NCBI GenBank assembly: GCA_030765045.1
Contig: CM060962.1
Location: forward strand, 214,856,031 to 214,920,030
Direction: 5' to 3'
From: Tenodera sinensis
Lineage: Eukaryota; Arthropoda; Insecta; Mantodea; Mantidae
DNA length: 64,000 nucleotides
Shown here in pieces: positions 52,055 through 63,794 of this stretch (its first letter is position 1; each line of letters opens with the position of its first letter). The position numbers and the translations under genes were made by a program. The notes beneath the pieces were generated by a model that was not told the DNA's origin, did no database searches, and saw only the letters and a program-made list of their open reading frames with translations.

Positions 52055-54570
52055 AGTAACTAAACCGAATAGAAGCTACCGCGGTTAGTGTAAAGCTTCT
52101 TAATGCCGAAGTTACATTTATTGCGGCATATAATCCACCCTGCGATATTGACACGGACGACATCGATACACTATTGCGTATGGCCCAAAAAGTAGTAATA
52201 GCAGGGGACTTGAACGCGAAACATTTCCTCTGGAATTGCGTAGCTGCAAACAAGGCGGGCAATAAACTACTAGCATACATCAACAGACACAACATACTTC
52301 TAACAGGCCCTGAAGAGCCGACATTCATACCAAGAGTACATACACACAGACCAGATATACTAGACATTGCTCTCCTCAAGGGCATTACACACAACACAAA
52401 CACACACGTAATTAACGAATTAAACTCAGATCACCTCCCAGTGTTACTAGTAATTGAAGCCCCAATCACTTTTAAATCGGAACCACCAAGACCCAATTAC
52501 AGACAAGCAGACTGGGAGTCCTTCGAAGACACACTACAAAACATTATACACGATCACACAATCGAGACACATGAAAAACAAGACGAAGCTATTGAGCATA
52601 TCGTAGAATCAATTAAGCTCGCTACCGAACAACACATTCCAATCAGATATCCTATAACTTCTACACAAAGATTTCCACGCGACACTAGACAAGCCATTCA
52701 GGACAGAAATCTTGCGAGGCGTAAATGGCAAAAATCGCGTAACTTAATAGACCGTAATGCGTACACGGAACTAAGCATTCAAGCAAGCGAACGAATACGA
52801 GAATACACAACAAATCAGTGGCACGATGTGTTAAGTAACATCAACCCACAAAACAATACAATCTGGAAAATAGCCAGAAACCTAACGCGTACCTACACAC
52901 ATGTCCCTCCCCTCCACACGCCTAACGGAATAGCGGAAACTCCCCGAGCCAAAGCTGAAGCATTTGCAGACACCCTAGAGGCGACATTTGAACCGAATGC
53001 CTTTCCGTCAGACCAAGCATTTGTGGACGAAACGGAAGCAATGGTCGTGAATATAGGTAGAACACCAACGCATAATAAGACGCGAAAAACGAATGCGGGT
53101 GAGATCAAATGGATCATTAAACACCTGCCCTCTATTAAGGCCCCAGGGCCAGACCAAATTCCAAATATAGTACTAAAACATCTGCCAGCCAAAGCACTGA
53201 AGCTACTGGCAGATATATTTAACTATACAATTGAAAAAGGCAGATTCCCTCCACAGAGGAAAGAGGCCAAAATTCTCATGTTCCCTAAACCGAGAAAGAG
53301 CCAATCACAGCCTGAAAACTATAGGCCAATCAGCCACCTCAGCACTATGAGCAAGGTTTTAGAGAAAATAATACTCAAAAGACTTACGAACCACATAATA
53401 AAAAATAACCTAGTAATTAACGAACAATTCGGATTCCGGGCACAACACTCGACAACACTACAACTATTGCGTATGACGGAATCCATCACGCGAGGATTCA
53501 ACGAAAACCAATCCACAGGGGCCATCTTCTTGGATATTGAACGGGCCTTCGATCGCGTGTGGCACGCTGGTCTACTCAGAAAGCTCATATCACTGGAATT
53601 CGCGGACTCTATGATAGCCATAATAAAGGACTATCTATCTCACCGAACGTTCCGCACGGCAGTCGAAACAGAGACATCAACGCGACGGCCAATCAGGGCA
53701 GGGGTCCCACAAGGAAGTTTATTGGGGCCCACCCTCTTTAATATTTACATAAATGATTTACCAGAAACGATAAGAGTAGACCGATATCTATATGCGGATG
53801 ACACAGCGCTTGTCACACAATCAACCATGCCGAGGATTATACGCACCAGGCTACAAAACGCTCTAAATGATTTAGAGCCATGGCTCACGAAATGGCGCAT
53901 AAAGGTAAATACCAGAAAAAGCCAGGCAATTGTATTCACCAAGCGAATTAAGCATCGTCATGGTAAACACGGCCTTCAGCCATTAACGCTTGGACAAGAG
54001 CTAATCCAATGGAACAGCAAAACCATCACCTACTTAGGGGTAACAATGGACCAGCGCCTTACGTGGAAACAGCACGTAGACACAGTAAGAGCCAAAGCCA
54101 ATGCACAACTCAATAAGCTATACCCAATAATCAACACAAACAGTACTCTAAAGTTAGAGATGGGCACTACACTTTATAAAACACTAATCCGGCCCATCCT
54201 AACATACGCTGCACCCGTATGGGGACATGCAGCGAAAACACACATAAAGAGACTGCAAACGATGCAGAATAGAGTACTCCGAATAATCGCGAGACTACCC
54301 GAAGTAGCTCCAACGCTCCAATTACACGAGGAGCTAAAAGTACATTCCATTGAACAGTTCATAAAAAGGCTCACCTGTAACTTACTTGATAAGAAAAACA
54401 AAAACCACAACGAACTAATTCAAAACCTAGGAAATTATGATATAACGCACGACAAACATGCAAGGCCACTATCTCTATTCCAGAGAACTATTGGTCTCGG
54501 GGAGCCAGATGTTGACATGCAACAATATCTGGACAACCTAGTTAACTACCCCGATGTTATCCATATGTGA
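52055..54570 (+). pseudogene. B4 ORF2, open from the endonuclease middle to the stop
   Basis: About 838 codons without a break; start codon and the first ~90 residues are missing. Keeps AYNPPCDIDTDD, AGDLNAKHFLWNC and NSDHLPVLL of the endonuclease, and the RT motifs YRPISHLSTMSKVLEK, EQFGFRAQHSTTLQLL, FLDIERAFDRVWHAGLL, VPQGSLLGPTLFNIYIND and YLYADDTALVTQ (about 53791). C-terminus ends QQYLDNLVNYPDVIHM. Catalytic RT residues are intact, but without the N-terminal endonuclease residues it could not act as a normal ORF2. Confidence 0.92.
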
Positions 54571-55366
54571 ACTGTGCATCACTCTCATTCACTCTCTCTC
54601 TCTCTCACACACACACACACATTCATACCTACAGTTTCTCTTCAGATAACCCTCAAGTCCTTATTTATAAGGCGGACCCAGGGGGATGAGGGCCCCCTCG
54701 GGAGTGGCACTGGCTCGCACCTGCATTTCAGGCAGACTGCCCGCCAAGTGTTCACTCCAGACGAACAGGCGATACAACGGACATGCACTCACCCAATTGA
54801 CGATGCCGGATGGTATTATGAATTGCAAACGACGCCATACGGCGGAACGTAACAATTATAATTACACTAGATTGACGACGCCACAAGCGCACAAATTACC
54901 ACTAACCTAAGGGACTAATTGTACGCACTTCCTTTGTTCTTAGTGTATGTACATGTATATTTAGATTGTTTCAGGGATCCAGCATGCAGGGTATCGACAC
55001 GCTCCCAGACTTCTGAGGCGCACGAACAGACGCGGCGAATTCACGCCAAGCACCCTGATTCCTGACAGCAATCACAAATGACTCCTACCAAACCATCCAT
55101 GACTCCTCTAGGGGGCAAGCTGGGCTTCGGTCAAGCTCGTCTCCAAGCTCCTAACCTTCTCCGTCTGGTTACGCTATGCGAACCAGCTCTATCTTCACCA
55201 CTGAATGCGCGGGTGCTATAGGCGGTACCGCAGCAGGCTTTCACCTTCCTAATCCGGTGGATGGGGTTTTTTAGTGGGTATGGCCATCTTCAATGGCGAC
55301 TCCCACAGTACCATGGGGTCTCGTAACAAGATTTTTCCCCTCCACCTAAAAAAAAAAAAAAAAAAA
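52055..55366 (+). mobile_element. B4: 5'-truncated Jk-B with intact RT frame
   Basis: ORF2 from residue ~90, then the post-ORF2 structure (54650-54701), TC/CA microsatellite (54590-54622), stem-loop 55209-55231 (GCGG/CCGC), B-type end CCCCTCCACCT and A19 (55348-55366). Useful reference for repairing the reading of B2. Confidence 0.9.
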
Positions 55367-55382
55367 GAGTATCTGGTCGGCC

Positions 55383-57098
55383 TTGGGGTTCGACACTGTC
55401 ACCCCCCCTACCTCACCCCATACCTCCTCAAACCCTCTTCCAATACAACCTAACCCTGAGGCTCCTACTACCTTATCTGCTCCTTCACATCCATCCTGTA
55501 GCTCCCAAAACCAAATCCACTCCACTTCCCCCAAACCTACCCTACCCCCACCAAATCCCCAGCCTTCCACTTCCTCAAATATCACCCAAACACCCTCCAC
55601 TTCCAAAGCCCTTCCCACCCCTCACGCTCCTCCACACTCATCTCACCAATCACACATCCCATTCCCCTCCTCTTCTTTTTCCATCAATACCAACAATCTT
55701 CTCGCTCCCAATTCACATCTTCCTCTCTTCACAACTGAACCTTCAACCTCTGCAGCCCAAATCCCCTCTTCCTTTCAAATTTCATTTCCACCCCTCCCAA
55801 ATCAATCACGCATCACTTCGCACCCCTCTTCTTCCTTGTCTACCAACACCAACAATCATCTCACTACCAGTTCCCATCTTCCTCTCTTGACAAATCAACC
55901 CTCAACCTCTACAGCCCAAATGCCCCTTCACACTCCTCAAATTCCTTCTTCCTCTCAAACTCCACACCCATCCCTACCAAACCAACCAACAACCCTTTCC
56001 TATGCCGAGAGGGCCGCACAGCAAGCGCCATTATACGTCCATAAGGGACAGGAAAATTTTCCTTCCCTTATGGAGGTTTTTGACACTAAAGGGCCAGACC
56101 TTAAGTACACGGTACAAATTGCACCTGTGTCAGGGGACTGGATGATACGTACCTCCTCTCAGGAGGGCTACACCAAATGGTGTGATCTCCTGAAGGAGCA
56201 GTCTTGGTCCTATCAACTGTCACAGCGAGAGGATGACCGGTCTTATAGACTGGTCATTAAGCAACTCTTTCTGAACCACGCAGAAAGTATGTTGCAGACC
56301 GATCTTCAACGTGCTGGTATCGTGGCCTCTAGGGTGGTCCAGCTGAGGCGGCTCTCCAGGGGTCGCCCCTTATTACCCATCTACCTCGTCGAGGTAAAGA
56401 ACATCGAGGATAGGGAGAGGCTCCTCAAACTTACGCTCGCATGTCATTGCAAGGTAAGAGTGGAGGACTATCAGCCTCCCCCCCTGATTCAACAATGCGG
56501 CAGGTGTCAACGCCTGGGACACTCCGAGAGAGGTTGCACCGCATCAAAACCTGTGTGCTCCAAGTGCGCACTATACCACGAGTCACGTCTCTGTCAGCGT
56601 CCCCTAGAGCAACGTAAATGTGCTCTATGCTTCCAGGTGGGACACGGGGCACGCTATAAAGCCTGCCCTGAGTACAGGCAGCAGCTAGAGCGACTCAGGT
56701 CGGGCAACCCATACAGATATTCCCAATCTGGAGTCGCACAAAACATTCAACCAACGCGTGCTCCTTATAACAACACGACAGAGTCTAGTGCCGCACAGAG
56801 GCCATTCCAACCACCTTCCCGCAACACACAGAATCCCATCCGTGCCTATACAACCTCGATAAACCCCTCCCTCCTCTCCCACTCCCGCATCCCAAATCAA
56901 TACAACAATTACCCCACACAATACCAAATGCGTCCCCCCCTGAACCATTCCCCTATGCACTGGGGTGATATTTATCAATCTCTACACAATATCACATCCC
57001 GAATGCCACAAAATCCAAGTCAAATTCCTCAATTTTTACATACCCACTCCAAATTCTTCCAAATGCTTTCTAACCCGATTACCCATTTCTATGAATAA
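55383..57098 (+). CDS. A5 ORF1 (Jockey gag-like), start uncertain
   Basis: Open for 571 codons, but the first in-frame ATG is at 55920 (about codon 180); the true start is either there or lost upstream. Codons 1-200 are Ser/Pro/Thr/Asn-rich with a duplicated segment (SSSLSTNTNNHL / SSFSINTNNLL). The PRE_C2HC-type domain follows (YRLVIKQLFLNHAESMLQ, LLPIYLVEVKNIEDRERL, HCKVRVEDY), then knuckles CGRCQRLGHSERGC, CSKCALYHESRLC and CALCFQVGHGARYKAC. The basic C-terminal tail is Asn/Gln/Pro-rich. TAA at 57096-57098 shares its last A with the ORF2 ATG (TAATG), a known stop-restart arrangement in insect non-LTR elements such as SART1. Confidence 0.85.
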   Translation: MGFDTVTPPTSPHTSSNPLPIQPNPEAPTTLSAPSHPSCSSQNQIHSTSPKPTLPPPNPQPSTSSNITQTPSTSKALPTPHAPPHSSHQSHIPFPSSSFSINTNNLLAPNSHLPLFTTEPSTSAAQIPSSFQISFPPLPNQSRITSHPSSSLSTNTNNHLTTSSHLPLLTNQPSTSTAQMPLHTPQIPSSSQTPHPSLPNQPTTLSYAERAAQQAPLYVHKGQENFPSLMEVFDTKGPDLKYTVQIAPVSGDWMIRTSSQEGYTKWCDLLKEQSWSYQLSQREDDRSYRLVIKQLFLNHAESMLQTDLQRAGIVASRVVQLRRLSRGRPLLPIYLVEVKNIEDRERLLKLTLACHCKVRVEDYQPPPLIQQCGRCQRLGHSERGCTASKPVCSKCALYHESRLCQRPLEQRKCALCFQVGHGARYKACPEYRQQLERLRSGNPYRYSQSGVAQNIQPTRAPYNNTTESSAAQRPFQPPSRNTQNPIRAYTTSINPSLLSHSRIPNQYNNYPTQYQMRPPLNHSPMHWGDIYQSLHNITSRMPQNPSQIPQFLHTHSKFFQMLSNPITHFYE

Positions 57099-59842
57099 TG
57101 GCTGACCAAATTATTAAAATAATGACTTGGAATGCCCATGGAATACTCAGACGTAAACATGAACTTATTGACTTCGCGACAACGCATAATATAGATATTA
57201 TTTTAATTCAGGAAACACATCTAGCCATCAATACGCAATTCAATATTCCAAATTTCAGAATTTACCGCTCTGACAGAGACAGATATGGTGGTGGCACCGC
57301 GATAATTATTAAAAATACTATTGAGCATGAGTTCGCTCCAATCCCGACCCTAAATACACTTGAAGCCACTGGTGTATTCGTTAAAATTAGTAACACTAAA
57401 ACACTTATTATTTCGGCTTACAATCCACCCGGTCATCTAGACACCGATGATCTAGATGCCTTGTTAAACTTAAATCATAACATCATTATCGCCGGAGACC
57501 TTAACGCGAAACATCAACTATGGAATTCTCGCTCTGCCAATAACGCCGGACATACTCTCCTCAATCATGAAAATCACTCAGATTATATTATCTATGCCCC
57601 TACAGAATACACCTTTATGCCATTCCAGGCGCAACACTCACCTGACATTCTAGATTTTGCCATCATACGCGGACTTAACCTCCGTCTTAAAATGGACCCC
57701 ATCAATGACCTCTCTTCCGACCATCTTCAAGTAATCCTTACTTTTGAAGGATCCTTGACTCCCACAGTACAATCACCCAGACGCAACTACAATAAAGCAG
57801 ACTGGCAAGCCTTCCAGAACATACTTAACACAGAAATCTCTCACACTCCCATTTCAACAATTGCAGACCTCAACAACGCTGTCGAACAACTACAGACTAA
57901 TGTACAGTTTGCCACTATGATGGCAGTACCTTTACACCTTCCTACAAACAACACTACACACCTGCCATCAGACATTAAAGGACTTGCTACTGCCAGAAAT
58001 CGTGCACGAAGAAAATGGCAAAAAACTAGGCAACCAGTAGACCACGAAAAATTCGTATTCATCCAAAATAATTTACGAAAACGTACTTCCGATTATTTAT
58101 CCAGACAATGGGCGGACACTCTATCCGGCTTGGATGCCAATCATGCGTCTGTGTGGCGCATAGCTAAAAATTTAACACGCGAAAAGACTACTATTCCACC
58201 ACTTCGCGTTCAACAACAAGTAGCCACTTCTGACCTCGACAAAGCAGAAATGCTGGCAAATGCATTGGAGGAAACACTTACTCCAAATCTAGAACCCTCA
58301 AATAGGGAATTTATTTTGGAAACTACATTTGTCACTCGGGAACTTAAAACCAGACCCACACACAACAAAATCCGAAAAACCTGCGCCTCAGAAATCCAAT
58401 GGATTATTAGGCACTTACCTAATAAGAAAGCTCCGGGCCTGGACGATATACCAAATATAGTTCCAAAAAATCTCCCAGCCCGGGCTCTTCAGAGGCTCAC
58501 GGAAATCTTTAATTTCGCACTTGATTCCGCCTACTTCCCCGATACTTGGAAACTTGCAAAAATATTGCATTTTCCCAAGAAACATAAAGATTTGACCAAC
58601 CCACAAAATTATAGACCAATAAGTTTGCTTAGTACTCTAAGCAAACTTTTTGAACGCATCATTTTGAAAAGACTCAATGCACATCTTCATAAACACAACA
58701 TTATAATTCCGGAGCAATTTGGATTTCGCGCTAAACATTCGACCACACTTCAGCTTCTTCGAATAACCGAAAATATTACGCACGCGTTTAATTTCAAACA
58801 GTCTACAGGCGCCGTCCTATTGGACATTGAACGCGCTTTTGACCGTGTCTGGCACGAAGGTCTATTACGTAAACTTCAAAACATAAATGTGTCGGACACA
58901 ATGGTTAAACTTATTGCCAACTACCTCAACAATCGCAAATATGTGTCTACAATAAATGGAGTCACATCTAATCCGCACAATATAAGAGCGGGAGTACCCC
59001 AGGGTAGTTTACTCGGGCCTTAACTATTTAACATTTACATAAATGACATACCGAAGGTCCAAAATATTAGTCTTTATCTTTATGCGGACGATACTTCATT
59101 AACTACACAGTCCCGCAGCATTTCTCTCGTGAGAACGAGACTACAAAATGCACTTACTATTCTGGAACCATGGCTCCGTAAATGGCGAATAAAAGTTAAT
59201 AGCCAAAAATCCCAAGCCATTATCTTCACGAAGAAAATCAAGCATAGATTTCCAGCACATTCTCTGGCACCATTACAACTTTTCAATAGCGACATACCCT
59301 GGACTGACCAAGTAGTGTACCTGGGAGTGCTAATGGACCAGGGACTTACTTGGAAACCACATATTACACGAACACGACAGAAAGCACGAGCCCAACTACG
59401 TAATCTCTATCCCCTCATTAACCTTAACAGCTCTCTAAGCCCTAAACTTGGACTCACACTGTACAAGACTCTTATTCGTCCCATACTTACTTATGCCTCC
59501 CCCGTTTGGGGATACGCTGCCACTACACACATAAAAACACTGATACGATTCCAGAACAGAATACTCGGAGTCATTGCAAAGGTTCCTGCCTTAGCTCCGG
59601 CTCGGAAACTACAAGATGAACTCAAGATACTTAATCTTGAGGAATTCATTAAAAAGCTTGCCGCTGACTTATATGACAGAGCTAAAACTAACCCCAACGT
59701 ACTTGTACAATCCATGGGCAACTACGAAACAGACCCCCTTGGACACAAACGACCACTCTATCTCTTCGACAGATCTATTACTAACCCCAATCCAGCCATT
59801 GACGTAGCAATACATCTTTTCAATACTTTTAAACCTCCATAA
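57098..59842 (+). pseudogene. A5 ORF2 (endonuclease-RT), single nonsense codon
   Basis: Complete 914-codon frame from MADQIIKIMTWNAHG. Endonuclease: TWNAHG, ILIQETHLA, RYGGGTAII, AYNPPGHLDTDD, AGDLNAKHQLWN, SSDHLQVIL. RT: EIQWIIRHLPNKKAPG, YRPISLLSTLSKLFER, EQFGFRAKHSTT, LLDIERAFDRVW, VPQGSLLGP, then TAA at 59021-59023 where A3 and A4 have TCA (Ser). The same frame continues through YLYADDTSL (about residue 661) to HLFNTFKPP. One base separates this copy from an intact ORF2. Confidence 0.93.
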
Positions 59843-60551
59843 TTTCTCTGTTTCAGCTCTACAGCTACCGCTTCTAAAAAAAGGATCACCATTCTCGCCA
59901 ATTAACTACCCTTCCAACCCTCCTTATCTCCATGCAACCCTCAAAGTCCCTGTGTTTCAGGGCGGACCCGGGGGGGATGAGGGCCCCCCACCTGTAAGGA
60001 ATCTGACCTGGCTATGGACCCGGACATGAGTTGGAAATTGCTTCACCATACACTACTGCTTAACACAGCTTGCATGAATACCAGCTTACTACATTGCATG
60101 GCATGTATAACTTCACCACACACCCGCCCAACCACTGAATCGCGTAATACAATCTATTATTGTCTATATCCTTCAGTGTCCGTCTGTCTGTCTCATGGCT
60201 TCGGTAGCCATCTCACAATGTCCAGTCTGTCAAGTATCCCCTATACAAACGTAACACTGTCAGTCTGTTAGTCCTACTAACAACTTAATACATCAATTCC
60301 CGTTGGTGCTACTCAGACCTCGGTATGAGTATCACCCGGCACAACATTTACACGATGCATGTATTGCATGCTAGTACATACGCCACACTGCCGGGGTGCT
60401 ACGCGGAGCCCGACAACATACTTACACTACTCTAGCACCCTGTCCCCCTGCTTGTGCATGCGCATGTGCATGGGGAGGCGATGTAGCTCCTCTGGATGAT
60501 CGCCACCGAGGACGGCGGGTTGGGGCCATCCTTTAAAAAAAAAAAAAAAAA

Positions 60552-62695
60552 CCGACATGGGAAGAAGAATGCTACGCAGGAAGTCGCCGTCAACGCCGGG
60601 CTCTGGGACCACACCGGCCCCGGAACCCAAAAGCATCATCAGCGCCGAGACAATCAGAGAAAACGCCATCGCCGAGACAACCAACACACCCGCCGCAGTT
60701 GCGGCCACAGACGCATCGAGCACCACCAGCGCTGACATCACCTCACCGCAGTTAGAGAGGCAGCCAGTCGAGCGGCCGCTACCACTCAGGCAGGAGGCTA
60801 GCTCCCCGGGAGAGGCAGTGGCAGTACCACTCCCGGAGCTGCCCTCTCAACCACCAGCGTCCTCAGAACTTCACCCGGCCAACACACCACCGACGCCAGA
60901 ACACACTGGCCCCCCCTCGGGAGCCAGTGTTATTATCCGTGGAGTTCCTCGCGACTTCCCAGCGAGGCATCTACTCAGCACAGCTCAACACCAGTGCCCA
61001 TCAGCAATGAGGGCCATCCGCATCGTCACTTCCCGGGGACCAACGCACATGGCCAGGATCATCTTCGCCGACTCAGCAGATCGAGAAGCAGCTTTGAGGA
61101 CTGGCTTGCCGTTACTCGGACGGCGCCTGCCTGCTGAACCCCCAGGTCTACGCGACAAGTGCCCTGCCGCAGATGTTGCAGATATGGGCACGACGCAACC
61201 ACCTGCAGCGCCGCACCTCGGTGCCATTACTGTGGGACCTACGGCCTCACCAGTGAATGCATCAACCACGATCTTCGCCGTCGCCGCCGGTACTGCGCTA
61301 CCTGCAATGGCACCGGCCATTTCACCGGTCAAGCGCAGTGCCCCCTTTACCCTAGGGCACCGGCCCTTCAACCAGCGCCAGCCAGCGCAGCTACACAGCC
61401 TTACAGCAGACCAGTTCCTACCAGTACTCCAGCGTCGACATCTCAGCCCAACCAGACGTACGGCACTGCCACCACAACGCCACTGCCCAGGAACGAGGCC
61501 GAGGATATCCGCCAGGCGGTTCAAAGCCTCAACACGCGACTAGACAAGCTGGAAGACGCCTTGCACCAACTGACAAATGCAGTGACCATCATCACTAACT
61601 GCAACCACACCATCAGGACCCAACTTCAAGACGCCTCTACTGCCGTACATGAGCAACACAATACCACAACAAACAAACTCATATCTCTACATCAAGACAT
61701 ACAGAAGATCAACAAGAGAACCAACACACTACGCAGAACACAACGCAAAGAACATGCACAAATCTCAAGACAACTGAAACACCACACCACTGGCTTTAAT
61801 GCCGCTGCAAAACTGTTAGAAGAACTCCGCACCGCAACCACAGAACTCGACAACTCTGAACTACTGGCATCCATACAACGAAAACTGCACAGAATAGAGA
61901 ACCAACCTTCGAACTACCACACACGAAGCAAGCACTCAGACCTCACTACCCACACCTCCACTCAACAGAGGGCAGCACTACGAGCAACAATCTCACCAGC
62001 CTACCGCGCCATCAACACCAGCGACGGAACCATCTCATCAGCCAGCTACACCTTCAAAACCATCTCTGCTACAATCACGCCAGGAAGCCACACCAACACC
62101 ACCACGACAACTGACTCCGAAGCAACTCTCACTCTTCAACCGTGGCGGCTACGCACACCACGGCAGCAACCCATGCACCTACCAGTGCCGGTACAAACTC
62201 TGCAGCAACTCAGGAATCACCATGGACGACCTCATGCCCTACATGTTCCCAGACCGGAAGCAAGAAGACAAGTAACAAACTGCAGAACAACAACACAGAA
62301 CTGACTGGCCGGAACAAACCTCACCACGCATACACATCAGCTATTGCTGACAACCAACACCGCCGCCTACGCCACTCACAGCAACCATCGCAGACAACGC
62401 CGATCTACACAACCACGAAAAACAGAACAATCAAGAACACGCAGTCTACAACACACCGCACTCCCCGCGGTGTTACCCAGACTCCGGTATGGGTACCACC
62501 CGGACCCCCCAACGCACCCACATGCTAATAGCTAGCATGTGGCCAGCAAGACCGCACTATCCGGGGTGCTAAGCGGGACCCGGTCACAGCGTCATACCCC
62601 TCCCAAGCCTCCCCTCGAAATCCCATTCATCCCGCACTCCCGGCGAAATAAGTCACTCTTTATCTCCAACTCTCTATCTGTCTCCCCTTTCAAAA

Positions 62696-62726
<31 letters not shown>

Positions 62727-62755
62727 TAAAAAAAAATATATATATATAAAAAAAA
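60552..62755 (+). mobile_element. X7: full-length ORF1-only element with mosaic 3' UTR
   Basis: Starts five bases before its ATG, directly after the A17 of A5. ORF1 is followed by a 3' UTR whose central part (about 62455-62590) matches C1, not other X copies; the last ~60 bp are the X-type end (CTATCTGTCTCCCCTTTC) with a long impure A tail (62692-62755, including (TA)n). Stem-loop 62561-62583 has yet another stem, CCGGG/CCCGG. 2.2 kb, no ORF2. Confidence 0.85.
60557..62250 (+). pseudogene. X7 ORF1, zinc-knuckle protein, at least two frameshifts
   Basis: Starts MGRRMLRRKSPSTPGSG, close to X5. RRM-like segment (ASVIIRGVPRDFPARHLL, ARIIFADSADREAAL). Frame change at about 61155, then knuckles CRRCCRYGHDATTC, CHYCGTYGLTSEC and CATCNGTGHFTGQAQC, and coiled coil (LNTRLDKLEDALHQLTNAV). 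A second frame change near 62110 precedes the end motif HHGSNPCTYQCRYKLC (about 62155-62205). A translation reading 61159-62304 straight through misses that motif. Confidence 0.82.
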
Positions 62756-62789
62756 CCATCACCCAGGGGAAAGAAGAAGAACCAACGCC
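62756..62789 (+). mobile_element. 5' scrap of an X-type ORF1, cut off by B5
   Basis: 34 bp reading GKKKNQR in one frame, like the basic start of X ORF1 proteins. It ends AACGCC, and AACGCC recurs after the B5 tail (63793-63798), where the reading RRKTPTSPYSGATSAP continues it. So B5 split this sequence with a 6-bp duplication. Confidence 0.6.
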
Positions 62790-63794
62790 AGATGATAAGA
62801 AAAACAAAACCCACAACGAACTAATTCAAAACCTAGGAAATTATGATATAACGCACGACAAACATGCAAGGCCACTATCTCTATTCCAGAGAACTATTGG
62901 TCTCGGGGAGCCAGATGTTGACATGCAACAATATCTGGACAACCTAGTTAACTACCCCGATGTTATCCATATGTGAACTGTGCATCACTCTCACTCTCTC
63001 TCTCTCACACACACACACACACATGCATACCTACAGTTTCTCTTCAGATAACCCTCAAGTCCTTATTTATAAGGCGGACCCAGGGGGATGAGGGCCCCCT
63101 CGGGAGTGGCACTGGCTCGCACCTGCATTTCAGGCAGACTGCCCGCCAAGTGTGCACTCCAGATGAACAGGCGATACAACGGACATGCACTCACCCAATT
63201 GACGATGCCGGATGGTATATCAACAACCTTAATTATGAATTGCAGACGACGCCATACGGCGGAACGTAACAATTATAATTACACTAGATTGACGACGCCA
63301 CCAGCGCACAAATTACCACTAAACTAAGAGACTAATTGTACGCACTTCCTTTGTTCTTAGTGTATGTAAATGTATATTTAGATTGTTTCAGGGATCCAGC
63401 ATGCAGGGTATCGACACGCTCCCAGACTTCTGAGGCGCACGAACAGACGCGGCGTATTCACGCCAAGATTCATAACACCGTGATTCCTGACAGCAATCAC
63501 AAATGACTCCTACCAAACCATCCATGACTCCGCTAGGGGGCAAGCTGGGCTTCGGTCAAGCTCGTCTCCAAGCTCCTAACCTTCTCCGTCTGGTTACGCT
63601 ATGCGAACCAGCTCTATCTTCACCACTGAATGCGCGGGTGGTACAGGCGGCACCGCAGCAGGCTTTCACCTTCCTAATCCGGTGGATGGGGTTTTTTAGT
63701 GGGTATGGCCATCTTCAATGGCGACTCCCACAGTACCATGGGGTCCCGTAACAAGATTTTTCCCCTCCACCTAAAAAAAAAAAAAAAAAAAAAA
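62790..63794 (+). mobile_element. B5: 5'-truncated Jk-B
   Basis: Last ~60 codons of ORF2 (GATAAGAAAAAC... to the stop at 62976), microsatellite, post-ORF2 structure 63052-63102, stem-loop 63634-63656 (GCGG/CCGC; the loop here is GUGGUACAGGCGGCA, a point change), B-type end and A22. Confidence 0.88.

Larger units (their letters stand above)
55367..60551 (+). mobile_element. A5: near full-length Jk-A with ORF1 and ORF2
   Basis: Begins right after the A19 of B4; ORF1, ORF2, post-ORF2 structure (59938-59991), stem-loop 60392-60412 (CGGG/CCCG), A-type end GGGGCCATCCTTT and A17. 5.2 kb. No target duplication (GAGTATCTGG on the left, CCGACATGGG on the right). The 5' end probably lacks some sequence, since ORF1 has no early ATG. 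Confidence 0.9.

Noticed and set aside
55367..60551. Target-site duplication for A5
   Set aside because: Left flank (GAGTATCTGG) and right flank (CCGACATGGG) do not match at any offset tried by eye.
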